Origin: Diphasiastrum complanatum | Taxonomy: Eukaryota > Streptophyta > Lycopodiopsida > Lycopodiales > Lycopodiaceae | NCBI GenBank assembly: GCA_029204225.1 | Contig: MU831996.1 | Coordinates: 1 to 64,000, forward strand | Length of the DNA: 64,000 nt | Direction: 5' to 3' | Shown here: positions 13,137 to 24,879 of the stretch, piece by piece | Layout of the letters: each line of letters starts with the position of its first letter | Position numbering within the stretch: the first letter of the stretch is position 1 | The notes under the pieces: model-generated | What the model saw: the letters and a program-made list of their open reading frames with translations, nothing else | Databases searched by the model: none | Told to the model about the DNA's origin: nothing | Translations under genes and position numbers: made by a program

Positions 13137-13199
13137 GCACCAAGAACGAGGCTCTAACTCTGTCAAAAATTCCCATGAAGATGAGAAGGCATTGATGGT

Positions 13200-15935
13200 A
13201 CAAGATCAAGCAAGTAGAGATGCATGCCAATGGTATCTTGATTCAGGTGCTTCACAACACATGACACCATGTAAGAACCTATTCTCCACTCTCACAACAA
13301 CCGAATCAAAGTACATTTTCTTCGGAGAAGCAAGCTCATAGAAGGTCGAAGGCCAAGACTCCTTTCAACTTCTGTTCCCAGATGGCATCACTAGACAGTT
13401 AGACGGTGTACTTTATGTACCCAGATTAAAAAAGAATTTATTGTCTATAAGCAAGATCACTGATCAAGGCTATAGAGCTTTGTTTACTGCTAGTCGATGT
13501 ATTATTCTTGGTAAGAATTCAAAGGAAATCCTCTCTACACACAGAGAAAGAAATTTGTATATGATTATGCACTTTTTGTGAGTAATTCTGATGCTCATGT
13601 TTGGCATCAAAGATTAGATCATTTAAATATGAGGTCGATCTTGTACATGCATCATAATAGCTTATTAATGTTGCTTCCTCAGCTAATAAGGTTGTCTGTG
13701 AAAATTACTTAGTAGGAAAACAACCTAGAACAAGCTTTTCAAAAGGACAAGCCAAAAGGGTGAAGTCCATTCTTGGATTAATCCATAACGATCTATGTGG
13801 TCCTATGGCCGTGCCCTCTTTGGGCCAAGCCTTATATTTCATCACATTTATTGATGACTACTCCTGATTTACCAGAGTTATGTTCACTAAGAACAAGTTT
13901 GAGGCCTTTAATTGTTTTAAGAGATACAAACAGTTTGTTGAGACACAAACTGGTCAGAAGATCAAGACCCTACGGTCTGATTCAAGGAGAGAGTACATGT
14001 ATGATGAAATGGCAGACTATCTATCATTATGCGGCGTGCATCATCAGTCCACAACAAGCTATACTCCTCAACATAATGGAGTGATTGAAAGAAAGAATCG
14101 AACACTATGAAGCATCACGATCCATGATGTCCAATGCTCAGTTACCCAAGAAATTTTGGGCTGAAGCAATATCTACAGCCTGCTATCTACAAAACTATTC
14201 CAGCACAAAGGTAGTTGACTCCAAAACTCCATTTGAAGCCTACTATGGGTACAAACCAAGTTTGAAACACCTACTGTGTTTGAATGTCTCTGCTATGCAC
14301 AAATACCGTCTGATTTGAGGAAGAAGCTTGACCTTGTAAGCTGTAAGTACATTTTCATTGGCTACTCAACATCACATAAAGCATATTACATTTATGATGA
14401 TGAAACATGTTAGATCTCAGTCAGCCAAGATGTTGTCTTCCGTGAAGACACATTATATGATTTCACGCAAAAAGCAGAAATTCAGGAGTTTGTCCCAACA
14501 ACTCCATTTACCATCGAGAGGCCTGGACCTAAGAATGTTCAACCACAAAATGAAGACCTCTCAGTCATTCATCCAGGAGAGATGTCTACTCAAGAACCTG
14601 CAGTTCGAAGTTCTGCATGACAACGACAAGAATCGCTTTGTCCCTCAAGCATTTATAAGTCACGACGAACTTGCCTCTGTTGCAGAAGCACTGTCACTGT
14701 CGGATGCAGACAAATGGAAAGCTGTAATGGATGTTGAGTATTATTTATTAATGAAGAACAAGACTTGAATCTTGTTAATCCTCCTGCAGGTATAAAACCT
14801 ATTGACACTAAGTGGATCTTCAAACAAAAGCTTAAACTAGATGGATCAATATCCAAATGGAAAAGTCTTTTAGTGATTAAAGGTTTTGGAACAAGTTTAT
14901 ACTTCATGCTTTGCAGACTCAAATGTGTACCTCAAGAACAAAGGCTCAAGCTATGTGATAATAGCTTTATATGTTGATGACTCTTTAATCATCAGCAACT
15001 CAATTGCAGGAGACAAAGTTTCTACTATCACAAGAATTTAAAATGACTGATTTAGGGCCAGTTCATTACCTACTTGGTATGAAGATCACTAGAGATCGCG
15101 CAAGCACATTACTATAAGCCAGGAAGCATATTTGAATAATGTACTTCGCAAAATATGACATGGAGGACTGTAAGCGGATAGACACACCAATGGATCCAGG
15201 ATCCAAGCGATCCAAAGACATGTAGAACTGATGTAGAACAGAAGGAAATGAGTAGATATCCTCATCAGTCCATCATCGGATCGATAATGTACTCTATGAT
15301 CTGCACACGTCCTAATCTAGCTTATACAGTAAGCACACTGTCGCAATATATGTCCAATCCAGGTCTACAACATTGGAAGGCTCTGCAACGATTAATGAGG
15401 TACATTCAAGCGACGAGGGACTATGCTTTTCACTATAATGGAAATATAGATGCTGCCCTCACACTTGTTACCTATATAGATTTTGATTGGGCAGGAGACA
15501 TTGATACCCAGAAAATCCACGTTTGGGTATATCTGTTTCCTTGCAGGAGGACCCATTTCATGGAACAATAGAAAGCAAAAATGCATTTTGTTGTCCTCTA
15601 CGAAATCTGAACACGTTGCAACTACATAGGCAGTGAAGGAGATCATATGGCTTAGAAGGTTGCTTTAGAATCTACAATTTTCACAAATCGGCCCTACTAC
15701 ACTTCAATGCGACAATCAGCGTTGTATAGCTCTATCTCTGAACCCACGAACTCATGCTAGAACCAAACACATAGAGGTTCAATTTCATTTTCTTAGAGAG
15801 AAGATTAAGAAAAAAGATGTTGTACTAAGCTACTGTCATATAGACACTATGTTGGCTGGTATTTTGACAAAACCATTGTCAAGAGAAAAGCATATGGTAG
15901 GATTGTTAAGTCTCAATTTAAATTCAGATTCATAA
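13200..15935 (+). pseudogene. Copia pol relic (element F): protease, integrase, RT, RNase H
   Basis: The protease motif WYLDSGASQHMT begins at 13231. A pre-integrase word, HQRLDHLN, lies near 13600. The integrase core appears at ~13755-14110 with FITFIDDYS, LRSDSRREY and TPQHNGVIERKNRTL. Reverse transcriptase is represented by PIDTKWIFKQKLK (~14800) and, about 150 bp later, by the catalytic word YVDDSLIISNS in another frame. Several hundred bases of the RT palm are therefore missing. RNase H words, including TRPNLAYTVSTLSQYMSNPG, follow at 15300-15400. Many stops and shifts are present. Confidence 0.88.
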
Positions 15936-15954
15936 CAGTAAGCTTAAGCAGGAG

Positions 15955-16640
15955 TGTTGGAGTTTAATCATACTCGTGACTCATCTTTTTCACCTCCCTT
16001 CATCTCTTAAGGAAAATTCCTCTCTCAAGCATTCTGCAAAAATACACTATCTTTTACACAGTTTGCAGAAGTACACGAAAAACTTCAATAGGCAAAAACT
16101 GCAAGGAGCCGTAAGTGTCTCACCTATGGTCTGAAGGAAGTGAATGAGCTGAAAGCTACCCCAAGGTCAACAATTGCGGTCACATACAAAGACTCATTGC
16201 AAAGTCTCGCCTACGGTCTGAATGAAGTGAACGAACCAAAAGCTACCGCAAGGTCAATGATTGTGATCACATATGAAGACTCATTGCAAAGTTGCCTATG
16301 GTCTGAACGAAGTGAAGAAACTGAAAGCTACTGCGAGGTCAACGATTGCGGTCACATATGAAGACTCATTACAAACTCTCGCATATGGTCTGAACGAAGT
16401 GAACGAACCGAAAGCTACCGCCTGGTCAACAATTGCGGTCACATACGAAGACCGCACCGCAAAGTCTTGCTTATGGTCACCTATGAAGTGAACGAACGAC
16501 AACTTCTCACACTCCCGACACATACAAAGGAGATCCTTTGCAATACTTCTTCACGTCTTCATGCTCCGTCAATAACTGATCTACGGATCAAGTACAAGAG
16601 CTGTTAAATGATCTTTTAAACTGTAATTAGAGTAACTTAA
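15955..16640 (+). repeat. 3' LTR of element F, truncated
   Basis: It starts TGTTGGAGTTTAATCATAC after the purine-rich AAGCAGGAG and matches the 5' LTR from its first base to about TAATTAGAGTAACTTAA. It includes four or so copies of the 87 bp repeat at 16137-16490, one of them shortened. About 600 bp of the LTR end is missing where TRIM sequence begins. Confidence 0.85.
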
Positions 16641-17117
16641 CACCCGCCATCATTCCCCTTTGACCCCAAAAGGGCTGGTACCAGGGGACAAGGGTACATT
16701 GTCTACAATGAGCTTATATGTGGGTCTTGTTTTACTCTCCATTTACTTATGGGATGAATGCACTTTTTTTGGTGCCTTTTACGGATGCAGCTGCTCTGCG
16801 CATAGCTTGCATCCTCCAACACCCCCACTCAAGTGAGCATAGAACCATGGCTCTAATACCACCTCATAGTTTGTTGGTAGTGGAGAGCGGTCCAGTAGGC
16901 GATGTGGCGCGTCGCATGCGCACCTGCGGGCCGCGAGTGGAATCACATCCCCACCGCCTAGCCACCCACCATCATTCCCCTTTGACCCCAAAAGGTTGGT
17001 ACTAGGGGACAAGGGTATTGTGTCTACAATGAGCTTTGTGTGGGTGCTGTTTTAATCTCCATTTACTTATGGGACGAATGCACTCTTTTTGGTGTCTTTT
17101 ACGAACGCAACTGCTCT
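16641..17117 (-). mobile_element. TRIM (miniature LTR retrotransposon), truncated at both ends
   Basis: Two ~155 bp direct repeats, 16641-16797 and 16963-17117, share words such as TCATTCCCCTTTGACCCCAA. On the minus strand the LTR at 17117-16872 ends CCACTACCAACA. Then comes a 50 bp internal domain (16871-16822) and the next LTR, which starts TGTTGGAGGATGC at 16821. The TGTTGG...CCAACA ends are perfect 6 bp inverted repeats. The internal domain holds only a primer-binding site and the purine tract GAGTGGGGG, so there is no coding capacity, as in TRIM or SMART elements. One LTR is cut at the junction with element F. The other lacks its first ~25 bp. Confidence 0.8.
16845..16861 (-). promoter_or_regulatory. 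Primer-binding site of the TRIM
   Basis: The minus strand reads TGGTATTAGAGCCATGG, complementary to the 3' end of initiator tRNA-Met with one mismatch to the usual form. It sits 10 bases after the LTR end, and the purine tract of the 3' LTR begins about 15 bases further on. Confidence 0.8.
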
Positions 17118-20100
17118 TTATTGGACCAATTTGATGGATTTCTAGCTTTTGATTGGTCACTAACTCTCATGTCAACACACAGGGACATGTCACACACCAT
17201 ATCTCAACATGACAAATGCCATAAGCCTAACTTGACTCGAGCTACATCACTTTCTACTTTTGGCCTAATCATGCTCTAACATGTGTACTTGCTTATTTTG
17301 CCTCTAATGCCAAAAATGGCCTAATCAACATCTAACATGTGGCTAGATCTCTATTAAAAACTTGAGTACACCTAGCTCAACATAGATATATCATAATTAG
17401 TCTATTTTCCACATGTGGGAACATGCTCCACACGTGTGAGATTTTTTCACAAACAAGAATTTACAAAGTATCCAAGCTAGATTTTGCCAAATTTTCACAG
17501 TTTAGAAGAGCTTGTATACATTGACTAGAAATGTGATTTAAGAACTCATTGCTGAAAGCATGCTAGAGTGATTACGGAATCCATTTAGGACTCTTGAAAT
17601 CCACTTGCATTGGAATTTTCCATATTAATGAATGTGGAATGCTAACTGGAATCAACGGTTTGGATGGCCCCTCATAAGCAAGTGGATTGATGTAAATGTT
17701 AGGTTTAGGTTCTCTTCTAGCTTGTGCTAAGACTACTATCACTTCATCAAGCTATAAGTTTTGAAATGATTAGATACATTATGGAGTGGTTCATTATTTG
17801 CTCTATATTCTTCTTGAATCTTTTTTTGTTTGTAATAATGCGGTCTCTTTTTCTCTATAACTTAGCAAGCAAACCATTTAACACACATTCTAAACTTTGT
17901 ATTTTTTGAACCGAGTTTGCAACACCATAAGTCCTCAATCTTTCACACAAAAACTTTACTAAGTTGTGTGATGGATTGGAATTGTGGAGCTTGCATCGAG
18001 CTCGGATCCAATGGATACAAACTTCCGTCAATCCACAAATTGTAGTTCTTTCTTTGGTTGATTACGTGAGTGATCATATCAAGTGGAGAAACTGTGGATC
18101 CTTTCACTACTACTCTTTTAGCTATCAAAGCATTCTCGACAAGGAGAACAATGTGTAGATGAAATTGAGACATCTCTGCAAACATCAGTTGACAGACCAA
18201 AAAAAAAATAGACACTCTTCTTCATCCATGGCATACCTGAGATTCTATGTTTATTCTCTCGCTAGGTAAACGAGGGACACAATCTCATTTTTTCAAAATT
18301 TGAAAAAGTTAGTTAATGAGCGTCATAGGTTCTTGAAGTCGCACTCACATGCGTCATAATAGTGTCAGGTTAACTACACATTGTTGGTAATGTTAAGCTA
18401 AACTGGACCTGAAAGTCCATCGGATTTCCAAAATCCGGCTTTTTTTTGGTCCTACGTGGCATTTCTTAGACGGCCCTTTTGATGTTTGTAACTCCTCTAA
18501 TGATACTGGTCAAACTTTGATATTATTAGTGTGAGTGTGTAATTCCATGTTTTTCACTACATTTTTTTATGACTAACCTAAAAAATCTTGTATGAGCATA
18601 GCAACATGTCCATTGAAAAACGAGTTGAAATTTTGATGTGGAAATGGTCAAAGTTCTCAAAGTTTTGCATGTCAAATACTGTCTTTTGGATCAGCAAAGT
18701 TGGAAACATCATTTTTATTTGAAAATAATAAAAATCTAGTAAATGTGTGTCTATGTAAAAATGACAAAACAAAACACACCATAAGTGCATCATGCAACAA
18801 ATAGTAACACAAATAGTTCATATTTATTGGACTCGACTACTCACATAAACGCTTCAAAATAAACAAAATTACTTTAGGTCATTCTCTTCTAAATCCGGAT
18901 AAAAAAATAACAAATCTAATGCATACACAAGCCCACTTTTACATCATATTGATAGAATTGAATTTTGACACACCTAGTTATTCACCAAAAAGTGACCATG
19001 GATTTGACAGACTTTTGTTCAAGTGCTGAAAACAACTCATGTTAAAAGGCTCTGACATAAACTCTTAAAAACAAAAGAAGACATCATTTTGATCAATACT
19101 TACAAAAACGCAAGCAACTTTTATAAATAAAAGTATTCTCATCCACATAATCATGAAGCAAAAACTTGGGTGCATCAATAACAAAGAAACTCCATGAAGT
19201 CCATGAATCTCATTTCAAACCGAAAGCGTTCCAACATTTTGAAACATAAAAATATTATTTATTTATTTATTGATTCCATGTATAAGGCTCCGAAGTATAG
19301 TGTTTGATGATCCTGAATTTGAAGTTATGTAATTCTATAATTTATCAATTTACAAAATTTTCCTACTAACTTTTTCACCTCAATGCTATATGTATAGAAT
19401 ATACATAAAAGTATATTGTATATTTGAAAATATTGCAATACTTCCTCTAATATATTTTCCACTACATAGATAATAGATGCATGGAATGTGTTCTGCTGCA
19501 TTTACAATCCGAAATGGTCCCCCTTTCTTTTTAAGCCTAAAAATTAAAAAACCAAAGAAAACAAATAAAAAAACTAAAACCATCAAGGAACTAAAAATCC
19601 AAAAAAAAAATTGGGCATGTTATGAGAAACCCTAATGAGAAATCCCAAATCAGGTTCCAAAATGGAGCATGCAAATATGAGAGATACATATTACATCTAT
19701 TTGTGAAATTAGAATACCATATTTGAATTCACAAAAATAATTTATATACATACCATGGTTGCAATGAAACGCGTGCCATTGCAATCATGATCCCAAAAAG
19801 CATTACAATGTAATGCTATTCACAACACAATCTCTTTTTTTAAAGAAGAAACATTAATGGTAGGAAATATTTTTAATAGTAATTTGATACAATATTTACA
19901 TGAAAAATTGAAATAATTATGATTCCAAATTCTGATTTTTGACGTACATATCCTCATCTTAAGGCATTATAGAGAAAAATAAGATTTGATAACAAAGTGA
20001 GCACTTCTCTTTGCTCGACCATTGAAAGGATGTAAATTTTGGATGAGTATCATAGTCGCTAAAAATTGTTTACCTAATCATAGAAGGAAATTGTCATTAT

Positions 20101-21189
20101 AACTATAATTCAGCTGATTCTTTTTATAGTTCCCTTGAAAATTTGAAGCAACAGTAAAGAAAACATTCCACAAAACCCTTACCCCCATAACATAAAAAAA
20201 CAATATAACACATAATGAGCTTTGTAAGTACTAACCAATAATGCCATCTAAGATAAAAAAGCAATAACCTTGTCATGGGGAACTAATAAAATAACATGAT
20301 GCATATAGATATATATTGCAAAGTAGATAGATATCATAGATAGATATCCCACGAATACTGCAAAGTAAATAATATCCCAAAGCAATTAATTTTCAAGGAT
20401 ATATAACCGACAAATATCATGTGGTAATAGAAGTAAACCTAATAGCACATAAAAGCGTGCGTATAAGTAAATAAGACCACATGACATCAATAGAGAACCT
20501 ACTGTGAAAGTGAGCTATAATGGGATCCAATAGATTGTAATACCTTGTGAACTGCAAAATCAATAAAGACCATGTAAAGAAGGCAATATGAACTGGCCCA
20601 AAATACACGAAGATACACCGATTCAAAATGAGCATCCATATGGACCAAAATTTCCATGTGGGAGCAACATCAAAGCACATGAGTGTCGTATGCCTCAATA
20701 GCACATAGAAGCAAAAATAGCACTTTTAAGTCTAGATCATGAAGATAACATGAGCACGAGTAATAATTCACAAATCAACACTATTAAAACAAGTACTAAG
20801 TTGAGCTTTACACGTCAATGGTCGCAAAGGAATGTGGGCTTGATATTGTCCAAATTATATGCATGCACAATATTAATTTTCTGAATGAGTTCTTTTGTCC
20901 CAAAGAACTATTCTCTGACACCCTATGTCAAATTATGGAATCATTTTTTGAACCGATTTTCTTTTGGAACATTCCGATATGAAAATCACTAATCTAGAAC
21001 TTTCCGAAACAAGCTTTTTGCTTGCATTCCAAACTTTATGCAACTATCTTTCAAATAAATAAACTAGAAGAGGCATCACAAATATTTGACTCTCCATTTC
21101 ACTACAAGGGTGTATTTGTGTCCTCTCAAGATAGTTGGTGATTTCCCACATCAAATTCTTCAGTCTAGCCTGTTCTTGGCTATAACCCT
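17118..21189. other. AT-rich non-coding stretch
   Basis: No reading frame exceeds about 95 codons and none carries a recognisable motif. A minus-strand frame at 17943-18215 and others are unsupported. The sequence is AT-rich with homopolymer runs and short duplications. I see no gene, RNA or intact transposon. Confidence 0.6.
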
Positions 21190-22290
21190 CTCATCTCCAA
21201 AGAAGATATGTCAGTTGGGCAAGTAGGAGTTGGTGATATGAAAAAAAATCAATACATTGCTTTCATCAATAAAGACTATGGGAGAGAGTGGAAATCTAGC
21301 AGGCTTACTTTTTCTTCCTTCCCATCAGTTTTAAGATATGAAGGAGCAACAAATTTAGGAGTCATAGGTGAGTTTTATACTATGAAGAGTCGATGATTTC
21401 AAAAAAATCAATGCACTGCTTTCATCAATTAAGACTAGGGAATCTAGCAGGCTTACTTTTTCTTCCTTTCAATCGGTTTTAAGATATGGACCTACAATTT
21501 TAGGCCAATTTTGAAGCTTCTATTTTGAGCTTAAATGTATTATGAAAGGCACAAAGCAAAGGACATTCTGCCCGGTAAGAAGTCATAGGCAAGTTTTATA
21601 ATACCGGGAGTTGATAATATGAAAATAATCAATACACTGCCTTCATCAATAAAGACAATGGGAGAGTGGGAATTTAACAGGCTAACTTTTCTTCCTTTCC
21701 ATCTGCTTGAAGATATGGAGCATAAATTTTAGGCCAATTTTAAAGCGTCTATTCTGAGCTTAAATGTATTATGGAAGGCACTGAGCTAAGGTCATTCTGA
21801 CCAGTAAGGAGTCATAGGCGAGTTTTATACTACGGAGAGTTCATGATATGAAAAAAAATCAATACAATGCTTTCATCCATAAAGACAATGGAAAAAAGTG
21901 GGAATCTAGCAGGCTTACTTTTTCTTCCTTTCCATCAGTTTTAAGATATGAAGGAGCAACAACTTTAGGCCAATTTTGGAGCTTCTATTTTGAGGTTAAA
22001 TGTATTATGGAAGGCACCGGGCAAAGGACATTCCGCCCGGTAAGGAGTCATAGGCAAGGTTTATACTACTGGGAGTTGATTCTATGAAAAAAGATCAACG
22101 AATGCTTTCATTAATAAAGACAATGGGCGACAGTGCAAATTCAGTAGCCTTAATTTTTCTTCCTCTCCATCAACATTTTTAAGCCGATTTTGAAGCTTCT
22201 ATTCTGACCTTAAACGTATTATGGAAGGCGCAGGATAAAGAACATTCTGCCAAGTAAGGAGTCATAGGCAATGCCTGGAGGTGTGAGCTT
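21190..22290. repeat. Tandem array, unit about 230 bp, five degenerate copies
   Basis: Blocks resembling GATATGAAAAAAAATCAATAC followed by TTTCATCAATAAAGAC and CTTACTTTTTCTTCC start near 21236, 21395, 21617, 21847 and 22082. The full spacing is 222-237 bp and one copy is shortened to ~158 bp. Each full copy contains a word like ACATTCTGCCCGGTAAG and GGAGTCATAGGC. The array ends beside an inverted copy of that word. Confidence 0.85.
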
Positions 22291-22333
22291 GACTCTCTGG
22301 CAGAGCTGTGACTCCTTACTGGGCAGAATGTCC
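22240..22333. repeat. Inverted repeat at the end of the tandem array
   Basis: The arms at 22240-22264 and 22309-22333 (ACATTCTGCC...AAGGAGTCA and its complement) are 25 bp with two mismatches around a 44-base loop. The right arm is an inverted copy of the conserved word of the array. Confidence 0.85.
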
Positions 22334-22997
22334 TCTGCCTGTGACTTATATTGCGTAATGGGTATTGTGGCTTTGTTTTTACATGACCATTATGAAATAG
22401 AATCTTCATCTGAAAAACAGAATCAGTCTCTGAAAAACAAAATCATCTTACTCGTTCTGCTCTGTCTAGGCGTGATTAGTTTTTGCACACTATGCTTTTT
22501 AAGCAGTCTAAAAAATGGCCAGAAAAGCCACATGTGCTCATTACAATTCTATCAAAAGCCTACGAGAAACGTCTAGATTCATGATTGGCATAACATCTAT
22601 AACATTTACTACAAGGACTTCAAAAGAGATCAAATGTTGGCATAATCTGTTTAAAAGCTCAGAAAACTTTTCCACTGAAAATAATTCCAAATGTGTAAAC
22701 ACCAACACTTTTAAGAATAACAAGCTTACAGAAAAGAGGCCCAGCTGATGTCCAGAGTGTAGATACATGGACAATTTTCTCATCTTTAGATTAACAGGAA
22801 TCTCAAGTTGCACTTCAATGCCAAACATAATGTACAGCTCTGTGAAAAATTCATGGGCAAAATGACTTCATCCAGAGGCTCTCTGCGGTGCATTTAAGAA
22901 AAAAGAGAGCGAAGAAATGGGCACTATGTACAAACTATCCCAGGCATACAAAAAAAGAAGACAAAAAGGAGGCTGTGTACAGATTATCTCAGTCAAA

Positions 22998-24449
22998 TCA
23001 GTCTTGGGTGTTTGCAGAAGACATTTCCAAGAATTGTAGAGGCGTCTCGTTCTGCAAGAGAGGTTTTTCTGAAGCTAATGGAGCTGGATATGCCAATGTA
23101 GCAGAAGAAAGAGGTTGGGGTGGATCAGGGGGGCCAATCTGTAGAGGTGGTTGGTTCTTCATGCGTTGAAGGAGAAATTTGTAGACTCGATTGCCTGCTA
23201 AGCCGATCTCATACTTCATGTCATTCACCAAATACACCCCATCATATCTGTACAAGACCCCTGACTGGCCAGTTTTCACCTTGAAACCCCTGATCAAGCG
23301 AACTGGCACATGGATTTTGTAGCTATTCTTCAAGCCATCATTGCCCCTGACTAGCTGCTGATCTTCTGCAATCTTCAGCTTCTTACCTCCCTTCACCATT
23401 CCTCCTTGGCCAGTGTACACCACAGTTTCGCCCATGTCCATGTCATCGCTGTAATATTCATCTGTGCTGATCACAACACTAATTGCAACAGAAACACCAA
23501 AGGCGGAATCCTTTGCTAGTATGTAATCAATGCCAGCTCTGATTTGTTTATGGACACCCAAAATACACATCTGTATTCTGAAACTGAAACAGTCCCCCAC
23601 ATTCACGCCAGCTACGTCCCCTATCACCTTCTGCTGGTTCATCCACAACCCTCTTTCCTTCATGATAGACGCTGCTTTAAGATCTGCCCTTCGACGGCCC
23701 TCGCCATCGCCCTCCCCTGGGCCCAGCCCATCTTCGTGCTCCAGGCACTCCTTCCGGATCTGCTCAAAAGTGAGAAGCAAATGCTGCACCGCATGTCTTC
23801 TCAGGTCGAAAGCCCCTTTGGACTTCACCTCAAATTCTTCAATTTCCTGCTTCACTTCGGAGGCTATTTCTGCTGCCAATGCAAGACTGCCTTCCTCTTC
23901 ATGACCGATAAGCAATGCGTCAGAGAAAGTCCTATCATCCACATCCGCTGCTATGATTGATTGGCATTCCATAGCAGCTTCATCAACTGCCGGGGGTTGA
24001 CTGTTGAGGCAAACTGGGGAGCCGGAGCTGCTGCTGTTCATGGCAGGGCTGGTTTGCGGGGGGGGATCCACCAGCCTGCGGCTCAGCAGCTCCCGAATGG
24101 CAGCAAAATCAACCTCATGGTGGTCTTCAGAGTGCGAGGGGCTGCTTTCCAGCTGGGGAAGAGGAGTCGATGGAGTGCAGGATTTGGATTCCGAGGATTC
24201 CACAAGCCTCAGCAGATTCATGCACACACTGGTTGCTCTGTCCTCCATAGCATCTAGCTCCACGTCCAGAATCAAAACCCTGTGCAAGCTCGCAACTCCC
24301 CCACCTCCTGCTGCAGCTGCCTTCATTCTTTTGCTCCTCAATTCCCCATCATCCTCTCCCTTCTTCGCCTCCTCCCTTTCCCTCTCCCTGTCTCTGTTCC
24401 TGTCAGAAAACCCAACACCAAAAGAAGAAGAAGAAGCAGCAGCAGCCAT
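22998..24449 (-). CDS. SRA (YDG) domain protein, SUVH-like but without SET
   Basis: This intact intronless frame encodes 483 residues from the ATG at 24449. A frame-compatible ATG lies 43 codons upstream, but 24449 has a better context (ATCCATGGCT) and follows a CT-rich leader. The N-terminal ~230 residues are low-complexity (Ala/Ser, Arg/Glu, acidic stretches). RRADLKAASIMKERG leads into the SRA domain at about residues 276-437 (23624-23139), with GVNVGDCFSFRIQM, RAGIDYI, KGGKK, DQQLVRGN, PVRLIRGF and YRYDGVYLV. This order is characteristic of SUVH histone methyltransferases, whose SRA binds methylated DNA in the nucleus. Pre-SET and SET, which normally follow, are absent. A ~45-residue Pro-rich tail ends in a stop, and no SET-like frame lies downstream to 21 kb. 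It could be a SET-less methyl-DNA reader, a truncated paralogue, or the first exon of a longer gene. Confidence 0.85.
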   Translation of the reverse strand: MAAAASSSSFGVGFSDRNRDREREREEAKKGEDDGELRSKRMKAAAAGGGGVASLHRVLILDVELDAMEDRATSVCMNLLRLVESSESKSCTPSTPLPQLESSPSHSEDHHEVDFAAIRELLSRRLVDPPPQTSPAMNSSSSGSPVCLNSQPPAVDEAAMECQSIIAADVDDRTFSDALLIGHEEEGSLALAAEIASEVKQEIEEFEVKSKGAFDLRRHAVQHLLLTFEQIRKECLEHEDGLGPGEGDGEGRRRADLKAASIMKERGLWMNQQKVIGDVAGVNVGDCFSFRIQMCILGVHKQIRAGIDYILAKDSAFGVSVAISVVISTDEYYSDDMDMGETVVYTGQGGMVKGGKKLKIAEDQQLVRGNDGLKNSYKIHVPVRLIRGFKVKTGQSGVLYRYDGVYLVNDMKYEIGLAGNRVYKFLLQRMKNQPPLQIGPPDPPQPLSSATLAYPAPLASEKPLLQNETPLQFLEMSSANTQD

Positions 24450-24840
24450 GGATCGAGAGAGAGAGAGAGAGAGCAGGAAGCAACCAAAGCAGCGAGAGCA
24501 TCCGCCATCGCCAGCCAAGACAGAAAGAAGAGAGCTTTGGCACACAGTAATCCTAACCTCACCACCGTTGGATCTCACACAAGCCTTCAGATCCTATATC
24601 CACGTGGCGCATGCGCAACGTGGCATGTATCCAACTGCGCGATCGTGAACCATACCGCGCCATTAGGCTTCATTAAAGAGCGCGAATCTCACTCTTCGTA
24701 CTCCAAGATTTCGCTCCGCACCGTCAGATGTGATTCCACCGCATATCCCAGAAACAAATTCACCACGTGGCAGTCACTGATGGGCGCGGGACGACTAATG
24801 CCAGGGCAGCTCCCCCCTCCGAGGGGAGAGAACAGAGACT
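24450..24840 (-). promoter_or_regulatory. Likely leader and promoter of the SRA gene, with two G-boxes
   Basis: Upstream of the ATG is a CT-rich leader (24455-24475). CACGTG G-boxes lie at 24601-24606 and 24764-24769, each within CACGTGGC, which matches bZIP/bHLH sites and ABRE-like elements in plants. The stretch is more GC- and CpG-rich than its surroundings. No convincing TATA box was found. Activity is inferred from motif and position only. Confidence 0.5.
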
Positions 24841-24879
24841 AGTACCTAAAAGTTAATATATTATTTGTACAAGCTTGTA

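Larger units (their letters stand above)
10912..16640 (+). mobile_element. Copia element F: nearly full-length but decayed
   Basis: Order on the plus strand: 5' LTR, weak primer-binding site, gag, protease, integrase, reverse transcriptase/RNase H, polypurine tract, truncated 3' LTR. This gag-PR-IN-RT-RH order defines Ty1/copia. Multiple stops, and a large deletion in reverse transcriptase, make it inactive. The 3' LTR is cut at about 16640, where it abuts the TRIM element, so a target-site duplication cannot be checked. Confidence 0.9.

Noticed and set aside
16641-17117. Cassandra-type TRIM carrying 5S rRNA
   Set aside because: Size and layout fit, but no 5S rRNA internal promoter words were found in the LTR.
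17943-18215. Minus-strand frame with NQRKNYNLW, thought to be a copia gag fragment
   Set aside because: The resemblance is limited to a few residues and no other retrotransposon part is adjacent.
21101-21125. CACTACAAGGG as a CACTA end
   Set aside because: Only the first nine bases fit. No subterminal repeats or transposase are nearby.
23530-24648. Plus-strand frames of 98-214 codons opposite the SRA gene
   Set aside because: They are shadows of the GC-rich minus-strand gene. The minus frame has a domain and the plus frames have none.
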